Positions 1 to 9,833 of a DNA stretch of 64,000 nt are shown here, piece after piece. Source of the stretch: Bacteroides sp. Lineage in GTDB: Bacteria; Bacteroidota; Bacteroidia; Bacteroidales; Bacteroidaceae. The stretch is from positions 1-64,000 of the forward strand of contig JALCME010000006.1 of assembly GCA_022648295.1 (NCBI GenBank), in the 5' to 3' direction. Below the pieces are notes generated by a model. That model did not search any database, was not told the DNA's origin, and was given only the letters and a program-made list of their open reading frames with translations. Made by a program: the position numbers and the translations under genes. Each line of letters begins with the position of its first letter. Position 1 is the first letter of the stretch.

Positions 1-201
1 ATGTTTGAGAATCAGTAACCCGCACATCAAACGGATCGGCTTAGCTGGACGGCCATTATCTGCGCAGTAAAGAGCAGTGAAGGCCTCTTCAAACACGGAC
101 CAGTTAATCTTGTGTGAGAGTATGTGCAAAGGGTGCTGTTGGTTCAGTAAATCATCCAGAGATGAGAACAGAGACGGGGAGGATTGAGTTGTTTTTATCA
201 T
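1..201 (-). mobile_element. IS5-like transposase, N-terminal fragment (cut by window edge)
   Basis: The reverse strand has an open frame from an ATG at 199-201 to the left edge, 67 codons. The translation contains a DLLNQQHPL stretch and ends in NGRPAKPIRLMCGLLILKH. That is the conserved N-terminal region (DUF772 type) of IS5/IS1182-like DDE transposases common in Bacteroides. The catalytic DDE residues would lie to the left of the window, so I cannot say whether the element is intact. The start codon adjoins a 17-bp inverted repeat whose loop holds the probable promoter. Transcription of the 314-4354 unit points into this gene. Confidence 0.85.
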
Positions 202-252
202 ATAAATCTGCAAGTTTCTACTTCCAAAGATACAAAAACTTGCAGATTTATA
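201..252. repeat. Perfect 17-bp inverted repeat before the transposase start
   Basis: Positions 201-217 and 236-252 are exact reverse complements, separated by 18 bases. Position 201 is also the A of the transposase ATG on the minus strand. RNA read through from the right would carry both arms and could pair over the start codon. RNA started within the loop would carry only one arm. Confidence 0.85.
225..232 (-). promoter_or_regulatory. Transposase -7 promoter box in the hairpin loop
   Basis: Read on the minus strand, 232-225 is TATCTTTG, a full match to the Bacteroides -7 consensus TAnnTTTG. It lies about 24 bases before the transposase ATG and wholly inside the loop of the inverted repeat. 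No convincing -33 TTTG was seen. Confidence 0.6.
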
Positions 253-313
253 AAAGAAATTATCTTATTATATTACTGTTAATCAGTATATAAAGATCCT
301 TTTTAAGGAACGA

Positions 314-1534
314 CTACTTAATATTTTTATAGCGTTCTTTAATATTCAAAAAAGATTGAATTTGTTTTTTATATTCATTCAAACTTTTAGGCTTTCTTCT
401 AATGTCTTGATCTGGATAATATTTTAATATTTCGGTCCATTTCTTTCCTATAAAAAACAGAGTATCAAAAGTACATCCCTCATAGTCTTTAAAGGCTTTT
501 TGATAAATATACCCATCAGCCATATCACCAAGCTTAAAATCAGGATGACCGATGGAAAAAAAGCTGGTGTCTGGCAGAGCACCTAGTGGAGTATCATGTA
601 AATCAAATCCAGTTCTTTTATCTTCAAAATTTTGCATAACCTTGTCTATCATTCCCATCGCCGGAGACAACAAAGCCGTCCGATCTTGACTTTCAAAAGG
701 ATAATGCAATAAAATAGTAAATACTTTTTGAGGAGCCATTTTATAAACTAAATTTCCAAAAGAGCGATTTAACAAATGATAAAAATGTTTTTCATAATAA
801 TCATATTCGGGTTGCTGATATCTCGTAAACGCGTGGAGCCCTCCTGTTAATATTAAGATCTTCTCATGCTTATCTATTATCATTTTTTTTACAATCATTG
901 CGCGATATTCTTCCGTCCCTCCTTTATAGAAGATTTGACTGACAGTTTTAGGAGTTTTTATTCCAAAAGCTTCAGAATTACAACTATTCCAATTAAATTT
1001 ATAGCTCAAATTGATAATCCGAAACTTTTTCTTATTTCGAGGTAATGTCCTATTTAACTTCCATGCTGCTTTATAAACATCCAAATATTCCTTAATGGCC
1101 CAACCAACATTGTAATCAAACATTATTTCTCTTGCAACTTTTTCACTATACTGAGGTGCAGTAATTAAGGAATCTAATCTTTTCTGATCTTCGCTTGCTC
1201 CAAATTCCATTCCCAAATTATATATTCCAGCATTATACAAAAGCGGAATCAGCGTATGTATCAACACCAAATTATGCTTAATGCCATGATCCTCTGACAG
1301 AAAAATAATATCATGATTCTTAAATTTATCAACAACATAATGTTCCGGAGTCTTCCAATTAGACTTTAAATATCGCACCAATAAACTTGTATCAACATGT
1401 TGCATCTTATGAGCAACGATCCCTTCATCTTGCCTTGTACCTGTTTTTACCGAAGAAATTTCTTTCATAGAAAATGAACAAAATAAAACAGATAAAATGA
1501 TCAAGACATTTATAACATATACAATCCTTTTCAT
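314..1534 (-). CDS. Secreted erythromycin-esterase/ChaN-like protein
   Basis: A 406-residue protein with an N-terminal hydrophobic segment (about residues 4-20) that reads as a signal peptide. The core resembles the EreA/ChaN/TraB superfamily: LSEDHG near residues 79-84, a GMEFG segment near 108-112, and GGLHAF near 231-236. These match the Glu/His motifs that form the metal or substrate pocket in that fold. The substrate is unknown, and macrolide esterase activity should not be assumed because many Bacteroides members of this fold have no known role. It is the last gene of a leftward unit with the GH13 and CE1-like genes and sits about 110 bases from the transposase start. The superfamily assignment is moderately secure and the function is open. 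Confidence 0.6.
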   Translation of the reverse strand: MKRIVYVINVLIILSVLFCSFSMKEISSVKTGTRQDEGIVAHKMQHVDTSLLVRYLKSNWKTPEHYVVDKFKNHDIIFLSEDHGIKHNLVLIHTLIPLLYNAGIYNLGMEFGASEDQKRLDSLITAPQYSEKVAREIMFDYNVGWAIKEYLDVYKAAWKLNRTLPRNKKKFRIINLSYKFNWNSCNSEAFGIKTPKTVSQIFYKGGTEEYRAMIVKKMIIDKHEKILILTGGLHAFTRYQQPEYDYYEKHFYHLLNRSFGNLVYKMAPQKVFTILLHYPFESQDRTALLSPAMGMIDKVMQNFEDKRTGFDLHDTPLGALPDTSFFSIGHPDFKLGDMADGYIYQKAFKDYEGCTFDTLFFIGKKWTEILKYYPDQDIRRKPKSLNEYKKQIQSFLNIKERYKNIK

Positions 1535-1570
1535 AAGTACTCCTATTTTTAATGTAAAAAAGTAACCACG

Positions 1571-3142
1571 TTATTTAACAAGATAAAACTTAGATGACAA
1601 TGAAGGAATTTTCATAATATAATTCACATCATCTAACGAATACGTTGCATTATTCTCAAGATCAACTAGATACCTTCCATTAACGAACTTTCTATTTAAT
1701 TTAAGCAATTGGCTATCTTTACTTATATTTATAGCAAAAATAATTTTATTATTTCCATTTATCTTTAAATCAGCATACAATGCACTGTCTGCAACAAGAT
1801 TTATTCGAGTTCCTTTATATAATGCAGGGTTTTGTTTTCTTATAGATAAAATTGTCTTTGTATAATCGACTAATTTTTGTTCTCTCTTAGTAAAATTGAA
1901 ACATTTTCCATTGGTACGGCCTGCATTATCATTAGCAATTCCAAGTGCAGGCTGAGGTTTTCCATCATAGCCCTCTAAGAAATCGCCATATTCATCACCA
2001 TAATATATGGTAATAGGACCATTATAAGCAGCAAGTATAGCTAAAGCACATTGATGTCTTTTCCAATAATCATCATCCTCTTTCGTAAGATGAAACCGCC
2101 AATTCAATAAGTTTCCAAAACGTACTAAATCATGGTTTGAAATAAATAAGTTGGGATAAACTCCTCGCTGATGAGAATATCCTTTCTGTTTAGGCGAAGA
2201 ATATACATGCGACAAGATTTTAGCTCCCTCATCGGACGTTTTTCTATCACAATCACAAGCTAACATTCTGACAATATCATATCTTGAAGGAAAATCAAAT
2301 GCAGATTGAAGTCCATCTCCTGAATATGAGTTTTTTTGAATATCTGTAGCATCTTCCCAATCTTCCCCAACCATATATCCTAAAGTGCCCCATTTTTCAC
2401 CTTTCCTTTTACGTTCCAAACACTTCTCCTCAACGGCTTCTCTTATATCTTTCCAATAATTTTTATTCTGACCACCTTTAAAAGAAAGTTGGTAACATTG
2501 GTCTAATCTCCAACCATCAATACCTAATTGGTCTATCCAATACGTTGCAACCTCCTTATAAAAATCTAATGAAGCAGGAAAAGCTGTATTTACCCCGAAT
2601 GAAATATCCGTAGCAATGTATTTTGAATTAGATTTCTCATTAAATGATACAGCTTTATTTCCTCGTGGAGAAATAGCAACACCCTTTTTATGATGTCCAA
2701 ACACTCCATCAAAAAAGACGTACAATCCTAATTCATGTGCCTTATTTACTAAATTTCTTGCATCATCAATTGTTCCAAACTTTGGATCAATTCTAAAATA
2801 GTCCTTGCAATAATATCCAGTTGCGTCAATTCGACTATCCCCACCAGAGTCAAAAATAGGAGTAAGCCATATAGCATTAACCCCAAGAGACCCAATATAA
2901 GGAAGAGCTTTTATAATTCCCTTTAAATCACCTTTATGATTACTAGGGCCATACCCAACATTATAATCACAACTGCAGTCTCCATCCTGATATGACTCAA
3001 CCATTATCTGATAAATAATTAAATCATTATATTTATCATTTATGACTGATGTTTTATTAATTTGCCGGGCATTCACATTTAAAGTTCCCAAAATAATAAG
3101 GAAAGAGGCTAAAAAATAATTTAAAATAAATTTTCTTTTCAT
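1571..3142 (-). CDS. Secreted GH13 alpha-amylase family glycoside hydrolase
   Basis: This is a GH13 (beta/alpha)8-barrel enzyme that should act on alpha-glucans in the periplasm or at the surface. Numbered from the longest frame, the nucleophile Asp is in GWRLDQ (about 218), the acid/base Glu in GEDW (about 264) and the third Asp in SNHD (about 342). All three are present, so it is probably active. Conserved region I reads DGVFGHH, with Gly where many members have Asn. I chose the second ATG (MKRKF), four codons into the longest frame, because it begins a clean signal peptide ending near LNVNA. The gene lies 36 bases before the EreA/ChaN-like gene and follows the CE1-like gene by 39 bases, so the three are probably co-transcribed. 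No SusC/SusD pair is nearby. Confidence 0.9.
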   Translation of the reverse strand: MKRKFILNYFLASFLIILGTLNVNARQINKTSVINDKYNDLIIYQIMVESYQDGDCSCDYNVGYGPSNHKGDLKGIIKALPYIGSLGVNAIWLTPIFDSGGDSRIDATGYYCKDYFRIDPKFGTIDDARNLVNKAHELGLYVFFDGVFGHHKKGVAISPRGNKAVSFNEKSNSKYIATDISFGVNTAFPASLDFYKEVATYWIDQLGIDGWRLDQCYQLSFKGGQNKNYWKDIREAVEEKCLERKRKGEKWGTLGYMVGEDWEDATDIQKNSYSGDGLQSAFDFPSRYDIVRMLACDCDRKTSDEGAKILSHVYSSPKQKGYSHQRGVYPNLFISNHDLVRFGNLLNWRFHLTKEDDDYWKRHQCALAILAAYNGPITIYYGDEYGDFLEGYDGKPQPALGIANDNAGRTNGKCFNFTKREQKLVDYTKTILSIRKQNPALYKGTRINLVADSALYADLKINGNNKIIFAINISKDSQLLKLNRKFVNGRYLVDLENNATYSLDDVNYIMKIPSLSSKFYLVK

Positions 3143-3181
3143 ATGCAATTCCATCTCTTTTATATGTTAATAAATTAAGTT

Positions 3182-4384
<1,203 letters not shown>

Positions 4385-4586
4385 TCAAAGGAAACAATTC
4401 ATTTCGTTCTATCAAATTTTCTTATGCCAAAGCCCATTTTTTTTATGTAAAAAGACAAATCGTTCAATCTCCATTCAATGTGCTAATTTCTCATCAACTC
4501 TAACATCTAATACAACAAAAAGACTCAGCAGAAATATAAATATATCAAATATACAATCTTGCAAATGACAAAGTAACATTATATAT

Positions 4587-4594
4587 TAACTTTG
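4587..4594 (+). promoter_or_regulatory. -7 promoter box for the EEP-family gene
   Basis: TAACTTTG matches TAnnTTTG. It covers the TTG at 4592 that would otherwise extend the frame. Transcription should begin near 4600, so translation more likely starts at the ATG at 4619. Confidence 0.55.
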
Positions 4595-4618
4595 TCAATG
4601 ATATCCAAGTACATAATT

Positions 4619-5671
4619 ATGAAGTGGAGAATTATTCCATATTTTCTATTATTGCCTCTATCTGTACAGGGCCAAATAAAGAAAGACACTGTTATATTTC
4701 GTGTAATGAGCTATAACGTAGAAAACTTATTCGATTGTCAGCACGACACCTTAAAGAATGACTATGAATTTCTACCCAATTCTTTAAGACACTGGAATTA
4801 TACAAAATATAAAAAGAAACTGGATAATATAGCACGGGTAATTACAGCAGTCGGAGGTTGGAACCCACCGGCATTGGTAGCCTTGTGTGAAGTGGAGAAT
4901 GACAGTGTATTACGTGACCTTACACGCTATTCCATATTAAGAGAAGCAGGATACCGCTATGTCATGACGCAATCCCCTGATTTAAGAGGTATAGACGTAG
5001 CCTTACTTTACCAACGGGGATTATTTAAACTATTATTGCATCAAAGCATTCCTGTCACTTTAGGCAATCATTTCAAGAAATATCGTCCTACCAGAGACAT
5101 ATTACATGTTGAAGGACTATTGCTAAACCAAGACACTCTTGATGTTTTTATTGCTCATCTCCCATCAAGATCCGGGGGAGCTAAGGAATCGGAGCCATAT
5201 CGATTATTGGCAGCTAAACGACTGAAGAGCGCTGTAGATAGCGTATATGCTACACGGCTACATCCGCAGATTTTAATTATGGGAGATTTCAATGATTATC
5301 CCCAAAATAAATCTATCTGCCAAATACTTCAAGCAACAGCTCCTCCAAGCGATTCTAGTAAAACAGAGCCAAACAAGCTTTATCATTTATTGGCCCGTAA
5401 AGCAGCCACACAACACAAATTCGGCAGCTATAAATTTCACGGAGAATGGGGATTACTTGATCACCTTATCGTATCCGGAACCCTTCTCCATTTCACATCC
5501 TCCTTTTATACCAACGAAAATAAAGCAAATGTCTTCCGTGCTCCTTTCCTTTTAGTAGAAGATCATAAATACGGTGGAGTAGAACCCTTCCGTACTTACC
5601 TTGGTCCTAGATATCAGGGAGGGTATAGTGACCATCTTCCCGTCTATGCTGACTTCATACTAATATATTAA
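4619..5671 (+). CDS. Secreted endonuclease/exonuclease/phosphatase family protein
   Basis: The protein has the metal-dependent EEP (DNase I-like) fold. Visible motifs are MSYNVENLF near the N-terminus (metal-binding Asn/Glu), an ALCEVEN segment with the metal-binding Glu, GDFND with the catalytic Asp/Asn, and a C-terminal SDHLPV with the Asp-His pair. A short signal peptide (MKWRIIPYFLLLPL to VQGQ) directs it to the periplasm or surface. Family members cleave nucleic acids or phosphoesters, and the substrate here is not known. I chose the ATG at 4619 because the upstream TTG and ATG lie on or just after the predicted -7 box. The gene stands alone and converges on dps across a shared hairpin. 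Confidence 0.85.
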   Translation: MKWRIIPYFLLLPLSVQGQIKKDTVIFRVMSYNVENLFDCQHDTLKNDYEFLPNSLRHWNYTKYKKKLDNIARVITAVGGWNPPALVALCEVENDSVLRDLTRYSILREAGYRYVMTQSPDLRGIDVALLYQRGLFKLLLHQSIPVTLGNHFKKYRPTRDILHVEGLLLNQDTLDVFIAHLPSRSGGAKESEPYRLLAAKRLKSAVDSVYATRLHPQILIMGDFNDYPQNKSICQILQATAPPSDSSKTEPNKLYHLLARKAATQHKFGSYKFHGEWGLLDHLIVSGTLLHFTSSFYTNENKANVFRAPFLLVEDHKYGGVEPFRTYLGPRYQGGYSDHLPVYADFILIY

Positions 5672-5685
5672 GCTAATACCTAAAA

Positions 5686-5714
5686 GGAATGAGGGCTTTT
5701 AACGTCCTCATTCC
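5686..5714. terminator. Bidirectional hairpin between the EEP gene and dps
   Basis: GGAATGAGG (5686-5694) pairs with CCTCATTCC (5706-5714) around an 11-base loop, between two convergent stop codons. No long T run follows, so termination is probable rather than certain. Confidence 0.6.
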
Positions 5715-5744
5715 ATATAATCACCCGGCAAAAGAAATTTAATT

Positions 5745-6221
5745 CTACTTGCTATAATAAGCAGTAAGCATCCATACCATTTTTTCCTGTTCTTTAAGGT
5801 AATCACTCATCAAAGCTACCGTTACTTCATCACCGACTTCCGATGCCAAGGTTAATAGCTCTCTTTCTTCACTAATCAATAGTGCATAAGTACCAAGTAT
5901 ATTGTCAAGAGCCTCATCCGCCTTACTTATTCCATCAACTTCTTTCACCTGAGCCACTTTTAAGTAATCACTAAATTTATTAGCAGGCGTTCCACTTAGC
6001 ATTAAAATACGTTCTGCTAATTCATCCACTTTTTCAGCGGCATCATTGTACATCTCATCAAATTTACTGTGCAATACAAAAAAGCCATGCCCCTTAATAT
6101 TCCAATGAAACCCACGAAGATTAGTATAATAAATTTGAAAATCGGCCAATAATTGCTGTAGAGACACAATAACTTTGTTCACCTTTTCTCCTTTTAAACT
6201 GATGTAATCTAATGTTTTCAT
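5745..6221 (-). CDS. dps: Dps-family ferritin-like DNA-protection protein
   Basis: A 158-residue Dps/mini-ferritin that oxidises and stores iron using peroxide and protects DNA under stress, in the cytoplasm as a dodecamer. The inter-subunit ferroxidase ligands are present with Dps spacing: His39 in GFHW, His51, Asp66 and Glu70. The length is typical. The gene is monocistronic, with a strong -7/-33 promoter and a 12-bp palindrome just upstream. In B. fragilis, dps is under OxyR control, and the palindrome contains an ATAG-N7-CTAT arrangement that fits an OxyR half-site. Confidence 0.95.
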   Translation of the reverse strand: MKTLDYISLKGEKVNKVIVSLQQLLADFQIYYTNLRGFHWNIKGHGFFVLHSKFDEMYNDAAEKVDELAERILMLSGTPANKFSDYLKVAQVKEVDGISKADEALDNILGTYALLISEERELLTLASEVGDEVTVALMSDYLKEQEKMVWMLTAYYSK

Positions 6222-6270
6222 AACAATTCTATTTTTAAATGATTAAACTATTTATTTAACTTCTGTGGAG

Positions 6271-6301
6271 CAAAGATACCCCTAAGACAGAAGTTTACCA
6301 A
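6271..6301 (-). promoter_or_regulatory. dps promoter (-7 and -33 boxes)
   Basis: On the minus strand, 6278-6271 reads TATCTTTG and 6301-6298 reads TTGG, separated by 19 bases. This matches the Bacteroides housekeeping promoter layout. The -7 box lies about 50 bases before the dps ATG. Confidence 0.75.
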
Positions 6302-6308
6302 CTCAAAA

Positions 6309-6344
6309 TATCTATCATAGCATAGGTGAGATCTATGATAGATA
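6309..6344. promoter_or_regulatory. 12-bp palindrome upstream of dps, candidate OxyR site
   Basis: TATCTATCATAG (6309-6320) and CTATGATAGATA (6333-6344) are perfect inverted copies with a 12-base spacer. The nearer end is 7 bases beyond the -33 box, a usual place for an activator. ATAG at 6322-6325 and CTAT at 6333-6336 are spaced by 7, as in OxyR half-sites. The assignment is an inference. Confidence 0.5.
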
Positions 6345-6408
6345 AAAACATTCAAAGGAGTTATTAAAAAAAACATCTACATTAAATGGCCACAATCAAC
6401 ATGCAGTT

Positions 6409-7674
6409 CTACTCTTCACGTAAGGCATCTACAGGTTCTATATGCATAACTTGGTAGGCAGGGTACCATATTCCGATTATAATAACAAAAGACATGACCA
6501 AATAAGTGCACACAAGTCCTATAATAAAACGAAAAGTAACAAATGGTTCCCACTTTATATCTATCAACTCAGCCACACCCATATTCAAATCAACCAATAT
6601 AGCTGGTATTATAGCCAACGTCAGTAAAATCAGCCCCTCAGTGATCAAAAAGGAACGTAATCCCGCTTTGGAAGATCCCATTGCTATTCGCAATCCCATT
6701 TCAGCCCAACGATATTGAGTGCGGAACATAAAAGTACCAGAGATACCCAAAAATATATTAAAAAGAATAAAAACAGAAAGGATGCTTCGAGCCATGATAT
6801 TACTTTCTTCCGGAGCTACTACAGCTTTCCTTAGAATAGAGGATGGACGAACTTCCATGAGATAAAGATTTCCAACTCTAAGACGATCAGACATGTCCAG
6901 CATAAAATTATCAGCAAAGCGAACATCATGCTCTGAATCAACACGCACACATAGTTCATAATTTGAAAAATTATCAGCATTAATATACTCTGCAATATCA
7001 GCTTCAGACAGAAGACGATAAAAGCAATAATTACTTTTAAAATACTCACTCCAACGCACCGGAGAGCAAATAGCCGTTAAAGTTGCAGATTTTACGTCTT
7101 GACCTATCTTTATTTGCTCACCGCAAGAAGCACTAATCCCCATTAATTCGTCCTTGGCATCTGCCGAAAGAACAACCGCCCCAGGGCGTAAAGCCTGCGA
7201 CAAAAGTCTGTTGACTTTAAGATCGGCACTATTGTGAAATACCTCAAAGAACGAAGGAGTCACTAAATACTCTTGTGCTGTAATGCTAATAGTGTCTTTG
7301 TAATAAAGCTGTTGATAATTCATTGTACCGGAATATCCTGTAGCAGAATAAGGCTGAGCCGATTTAGACAATGATACAGCTTCAATACCAGAATAATGGC
7401 GCACCCTTTCCATAATCAGAAGCAAATCTTCACCGGTTGTTGTCTTCTTTTCAGATGGGGTAATATAACCGTCGCTATTCGAAGAAAGTTCACTCATATC
7501 AATACGATAGGTATGTGAAATATCATACCCCAAGGGCCGATGAACCACATTTCCAAGTACATAAAAATAATCGATAATAAACCACAAACAAATAGAAGCC
7601 AAAAACAGCTCCGCCCAAATCCAACCATTATTCTTACGCTCATTCCAAATAACTGTAAATAGATGTCTTATCAT
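6409..7674 (-). CDS. FtsX/MacB-type ABC transporter permease
   Basis: A 421-residue membrane protein with one N-terminal transmembrane helix (about 22-42), a large periplasmic domain of about 240 residues, and three C-terminal helices (about 295-400). This is the MacB/FtsX permease plan. It is shorter at the C-terminus than two-module permeases. It follows the similar permease at 7687-8967 by 12 bases, and the pair probably forms a heterodimer. These proteins couple ATP hydrolysis in the cytoplasm to mechanical work on periplasmic or outer-membrane partners. No ATPase or membrane-fusion gene is adjacent, so the partner must be encoded elsewhere. Confidence 0.85.
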   Translation of the reverse strand: MIRHLFTVIWNERKNNGWIWAELFLASICLWFIIDYFYVLGNVVHRPLGYDISHTYRIDMSELSSNSDGYITPSEKKTTTGEDLLLIMERVRHYSGIEAVSLSKSAQPYSATGYSGTMNYQQLYYKDTISITAQEYLVTPSFFEVFHNSADLKVNRLLSQALRPGAVVLSADAKDELMGISASCGEQIKIGQDVKSATLTAICSPVRWSEYFKSNYCFYRLLSEADIAEYINADNFSNYELCVRVDSEHDVRFADNFMLDMSDRLRVGNLYLMEVRPSSILRKAVVAPEESNIMARSILSVFILFNIFLGISGTFMFRTQYRWAEMGLRIAMGSSKAGLRSFLITEGLILLTLAIIPAILVDLNMGVAELIDIKWEPFVTFRFIIGLVCTYLVMSFVIIIGIWYPAYQVMHIEPVDALREE

Positions 7675-7686
7675 AACTTCTCCTCC

Positions 7687-8967
7687 TTATTCATTGTTGA
7701 GCGAATTGACAATTGGCACCGAAGTTACTCTCCAAGCTGGTATTGACGCACTAAGTAAATTTAGCAACAGGCAAAAAGAGAAAACTGCAATAAAGGTCGG
7801 AATATTAAAGAACGTCTCCACCGGAATAGTCACTCCTACATCCAGTCCCCAGTAGTTAGTAGAAATCAAACGATCACGTATCAGATACAAAACCCAATAA
7901 GATAAAAAAAGACCTAATATTCCTCCTATTACGGAATAAATCATATTCTCCAATAAAACTTGCACAATCAGTCCCGTTCTAGTACTCCCAAAACACCTTC
8001 TAACACCTAGTTCGCTTATTCTTTTCTTCATTCTAGACATTGTAAAACCCGAAAGATTTATAGCCGGAATAATTAATAGTATCGCAAACAAAACAAACGA
8101 AGAAAGCAGATGACCCTTAGCATCAGGATACCCAGGTCCAAAACGCCAGGTTTCAATAAGACGACTATCCGGCTGCTTATAAAAATCAACATAATAGTCC
8201 CCTAAAGCTGCATTAAAAACTTCTACCTGTTTACTCAATTCTTTGCGAATGACGGAAAAATCATGGGACGAATGCGCAAAAATCTGACATCTATATTTTC
8301 CTGTAACACCTGCAGGATCAGCTGTTGCAGCAAGGTTAGCGGAAGTATAAGGCACCCATGCTTGTGCAAAAGAATAATCCGCCATCGAAGACACATCTTC
8401 AACTACTGCGCAAACCGAATAATTCACATAACTCAACTGGATATTTTTTCCTATCGCTGCGGCTGAAGAACCGAATAATGTTTTTGCCAGTTTTTCTCCT
8501 AAAACGACCTTCTTTATACCAGCTTCAAACTCCTCTCTCGTATAAGGTGCTCCAGATAGCAATTTAAAATGAAACATCTTCCAAAACATATCATCTGTAA
8601 ATAAGACATATGCTTTTCTTCGCTCATTACTTTTGGCAACTGATACCAGTCGAGGTTGCAAAGGCGAAGTAACAACTATCGCTTCAGGAGATTTCAACGA
8701 ACGAAAACAAGCTTGTATTGTCTTTAATGACAAAGACCCATTAACCAATAGATTATCATTTTCTTTATATTTCACGCCCACCCATTTCACATAAAGCGTA
8801 CGATCCCTGTCGGACTCAGGTTTGATATTCATGGTATGACATCTATTGCCGATAAAGAAAGACATCAGCATTGTTATTGACAGAGCCGTACCCAAGATCG
8901 CAATTAGACCGGCATAAGGATTATCCTTGAATATATTGAAAGCTCGTTTCAAGTGCTGAATAATCAT
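7687..8967 (-). CDS. FtsX/MacB-type ABC transporter permease
   Basis: A second MacB-like permease with an N-terminal helix (in NPYAGLIAILGTALSITMLM), a periplasmic MacB-PCD-like domain, and three C-terminal helices. The typical SELGVRRCFGST segment before the penultimate helices is clear. The open frame extends 23 codons upstream to 9036, but the MIIQHLKRAF start looks right because it begins the conserved N-terminal motif of this family. It is the first gene of a two-gene unit. No ATP-binding subunit lies beside it. Confidence 0.85.
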   Translation of the reverse strand: MIIQHLKRAFNIFKDNPYAGLIAILGTALSITMLMSFFIGNRCHTMNIKPESDRDRTLYVKWVGVKYKENDNLLVNGSLSLKTIQACFRSLKSPEAIVVTSPLQPRLVSVAKSNERRKAYVLFTDDMFWKMFHFKLLSGAPYTREEFEAGIKKVVLGEKLAKTLFGSSAAAIGKNIQLSYVNYSVCAVVEDVSSMADYSFAQAWVPYTSANLAATADPAGVTGKYRCQIFAHSSHDFSVIRKELSKQVEVFNAALGDYYVDFYKQPDSRLIETWRFGPGYPDAKGHLLSSFVLFAILLIIPAINLSGFTMSRMKKRISELGVRRCFGSTRTGLIVQVLLENMIYSVIGGILGLFLSYWVLYLIRDRLISTNYWGLDVGVTIPVETFFNIPTFIAVFSFCLLLNLLSASIPAWRVTSVPIVNSLNNE

Positions 8968-9065
8968 GTTCTTCCATATTAGATAAATAATTAATCTCTT
9001 TTTAAGTTTATAATACATTATCAAAAAACGAGCCAAACACGTAAATGTCTATAATACAGCAAAAT

Positions 9066-9105
9066 ACAAAAAGGACAATGCGTTCATAATTGAACATATT
9101 GTCCT
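9066..9105 (-). terminator. Intrinsic terminator after the PAP2 gene
   Basis: Read leftward, AGGACAAT (9105-9098) pairs with ATTGTCCT (9079-9072) and is followed by a T-rich run. It sits between the PAP2 stop and the ABC permease start and should end the LtaS-like/PAP2 transcript. Confidence 0.75.
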
Positions 9106-9153
9106 CTATTATTTCAATTGCCGATTAAACAGGTATCAATATACCGAATGTAT

Positions 9154-9831
9154 TTAAGACAATGTACGTATTAAAGAATAGATAAGTATACCTAAAATAG
9201 TAATTCCCCCAACCAACACAGGGGCATTGATATGTTTCACTTTTTCCGCTCTCTTATGCCCACTTGCCCAAAGAAAAAGGCGATAAACTAAAAATGCAGC
9301 CAAAAGTCCCACTAATGCACCAGCCAGAATGTCTCCCGGATAATGAACTCCAAGATAAATACGAGAATAACAGGTCAAAATAGCCCACCCCATCATAAAT
9401 ATTGTTAGCCATTGTTTCCGAAATAGGAACCAGATAAAGAATACTAACCCAAATGAATTGGCAGCATGGCAAGAAGGAAAGCCATAACGCCCTCCTCTAT
9501 AACCATCTACAATATGGACCATTGATGAAATAGGATTCTCCAAATTAGTTGGTCGAAGTCGTTCAACCCAAGGACGTATAAGCGTGGCACCTGTTTGATC
9601 AGCTATCGTAATCGTCAAGGCCAATGCTATTAAACAAAGTAGAGTTACTCTCCACTTAAAGTTACGTATCATTACGTACCAGAAGGAGGCATACATCGGA
9701 ACCCAAATGAATTTCCCGCTATAAACCTTCATAAAATAGTCCATAAACGTACAATGCGCTCCATTAATATGAAAAAACACGTCGGTGTCCACCTGTGTTA
9801 CCTCATGCAAAGCATCTAAGAGTAATATCAT
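9154..9831 (-). CDS. PAP2-family membrane phosphatase
   Basis: A 225-residue membrane protein with all three phosphatidic-acid-phosphatase type 2 motifs. Motif 1 is the K/R-x6-RP type, here starting with Arg86 and ending RP at 93-94. Motif 2 is PSCH at 119-122, with His122 as the likely proton donor. Motif 3 is SR-x5-H-x3-D at 156-167, with the nucleophile His163. The sequence has about six hydrophobic segments. Possible substrates are phosphatidate, undecaprenyl pyrophosphate and lipid A phosphate. It starts two bases after the LtaS-like gene ends, so the two are almost certainly co-translated. This suggests that it processes a lipid product or carrier of that transferase. Confidence 0.9.
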   Translation of the reverse strand: MILLLDALHEVTQVDTDVFFHINGAHCTFMDYFMKVYSGKFIWVPMYASFWYVMIRNFKWRVTLLCLIALALTITIADQTGATLIRPWVERLRPTNLENPISSMVHIVDGYRGGRYGFPSCHAANSFGLVFFIWFLFRKQWLTIFMMGWAILTCYSRIYLGVHYPGDILAGALVGLLAAFLVYRLFLWASGHKRAEKVKHINAPVLVGGITILGILIYSLIRTLS

Positions 9832-9833
9832 AG

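Noticed and set aside
314..1534. Macrolide-resistance erythromycin esterase
   Set aside because: Only the fold-level motifs match. The protein is secreted and the superfamily has many members without resistance activity.
6409..8967. Complete MacAB-TolC exporter
   Set aside because: Only permeases are present. No ATPase domain, membrane fusion protein or TolC-like gene is adjacent.
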